A stretch of 64,000 nucleotides of DNA, taken from assembly GCA_004794655.1 (NCBI GenBank), contig SMMW01000001.1, positions 3,841,001-3,905,000 of the forward strand. The letters are read 5' to 3'. Numbering within the stretch: the stretch's first letter is position 1; every line of letters starts with the position of its first letter. This DNA is from Marisa cornuarietis. Taxonomy: Eukaryota > Mollusca > Gastropoda > Architaenioglossa > Ampullariidae. Under the pieces are notes generated by a model. It did not search any database and was not told where the DNA came from. It saw only the letters and a program-made list of their open reading frames with translations. The translations under genes were made by a program, and so were the position numbers. Below are positions 63,863 to 64,000 of this stretch, piece after piece.

Positions 63863-64000
63863 TCTTTGGCTTGTGCTTACCTTACGAGCACTTGAATGCA
63901 GCTAAAGGTAGCTAATATGATGTACTATAGACTACGTTAGTGTCGCTCATTCTCACGTAAAACAGCTTTACGGTAATTCCTCGCAGTATCTTTGACTGGT

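Larger units (their letters stand above)
58301..64000. other. Right end of the window, no gene recognised
   Basis: AT-rich DNA with a short AC array near 60320, poly-C and poly-T runs, the (TAA)n with its SINE relic and the SINE head fragment at 63774. Open frames are short and without motifs. Confidence 0.5.

Noticed and set aside
1..64000. Reverse transcriptase, integrase or viral genes
   Set aside because: Looked for YADD/FADD-type and DDE blocks in the longer frames; none seen apart from the Harbinger N-terminal piece.

Overview
This window is eukaryotic, gene-poor DNA, most likely from a mollusc and probably a gastropod. The supporting signs are spliced exons with GT/AG junctions, very large introns, abundant (CA/TG)n and other microsatellites, several tRNA-derived SINE families with target-site duplications, and a Harbinger-type transposase fragment. 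The mollusc call rests on overall character and SINE architecture, not on a database match. No rRNA, functional tRNA, CRISPR array, bacterial operon or viral gene was seen.

Only two genes are supported with confidence. Both belong to the small two-pass membrane family called SPEC3 / stum (stumble). On the minus strand a three-exon coding region was assembled: exon 1 at 44137-43882, exon 2 at 21228-21046 and exon 3 at 20630-20083. Both junctions are phase 1, the introns are 22.65 kb and 415 bp, and the product is 328 residues. On the plus strand the last coding exon of a paralogue lies at 8824-9002, using the same phase-1 junction at the same Gly codon; its first exon was not found and probably lies before position 1. 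The two genes converge tail to tail across about 11 kb. Family knowledge links stum to mechanosensation in Drosophila proprioceptive neurons and SPEC3 to sea urchin ciliogenesis. Any role here is inferred.

Layout: 1-8823 is upstream or intronic DNA of the plus-strand gene, with CA/TG repeats, a 250-bp foldback (MITE-like) element and SINE pieces. 9003-20082 is the region between the converging 3' ends, with one well-preserved SINE flanked by an 11-bp duplication. 21229-43881 is the giant first intron of the minus-strand gene. It holds a 54-bp higher-order minisatellite, a frameshifted Harbinger transposase fragment, a 42-bp-arm inverted repeat, an almost perfect 83-bp palindrome, five further SINE pieces and long (GTAT)n and (GAAA)n arrays. 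44138-64000 is the 5' flank of the minus-strand gene, with a GC-rich CpG-containing island near 57.6-58.3 kb, microsatellites and relic SINEs.

The SINEs fall into three architectures. Types I and II share a tRNA-like head and central core but carry unrelated 3' tails. Type III has its own tRNA-like head and body. One type I copy sits inside a type III copy and so dates the two insertions. Several open frames without recognisable homology are listed as unproven exon candidates.
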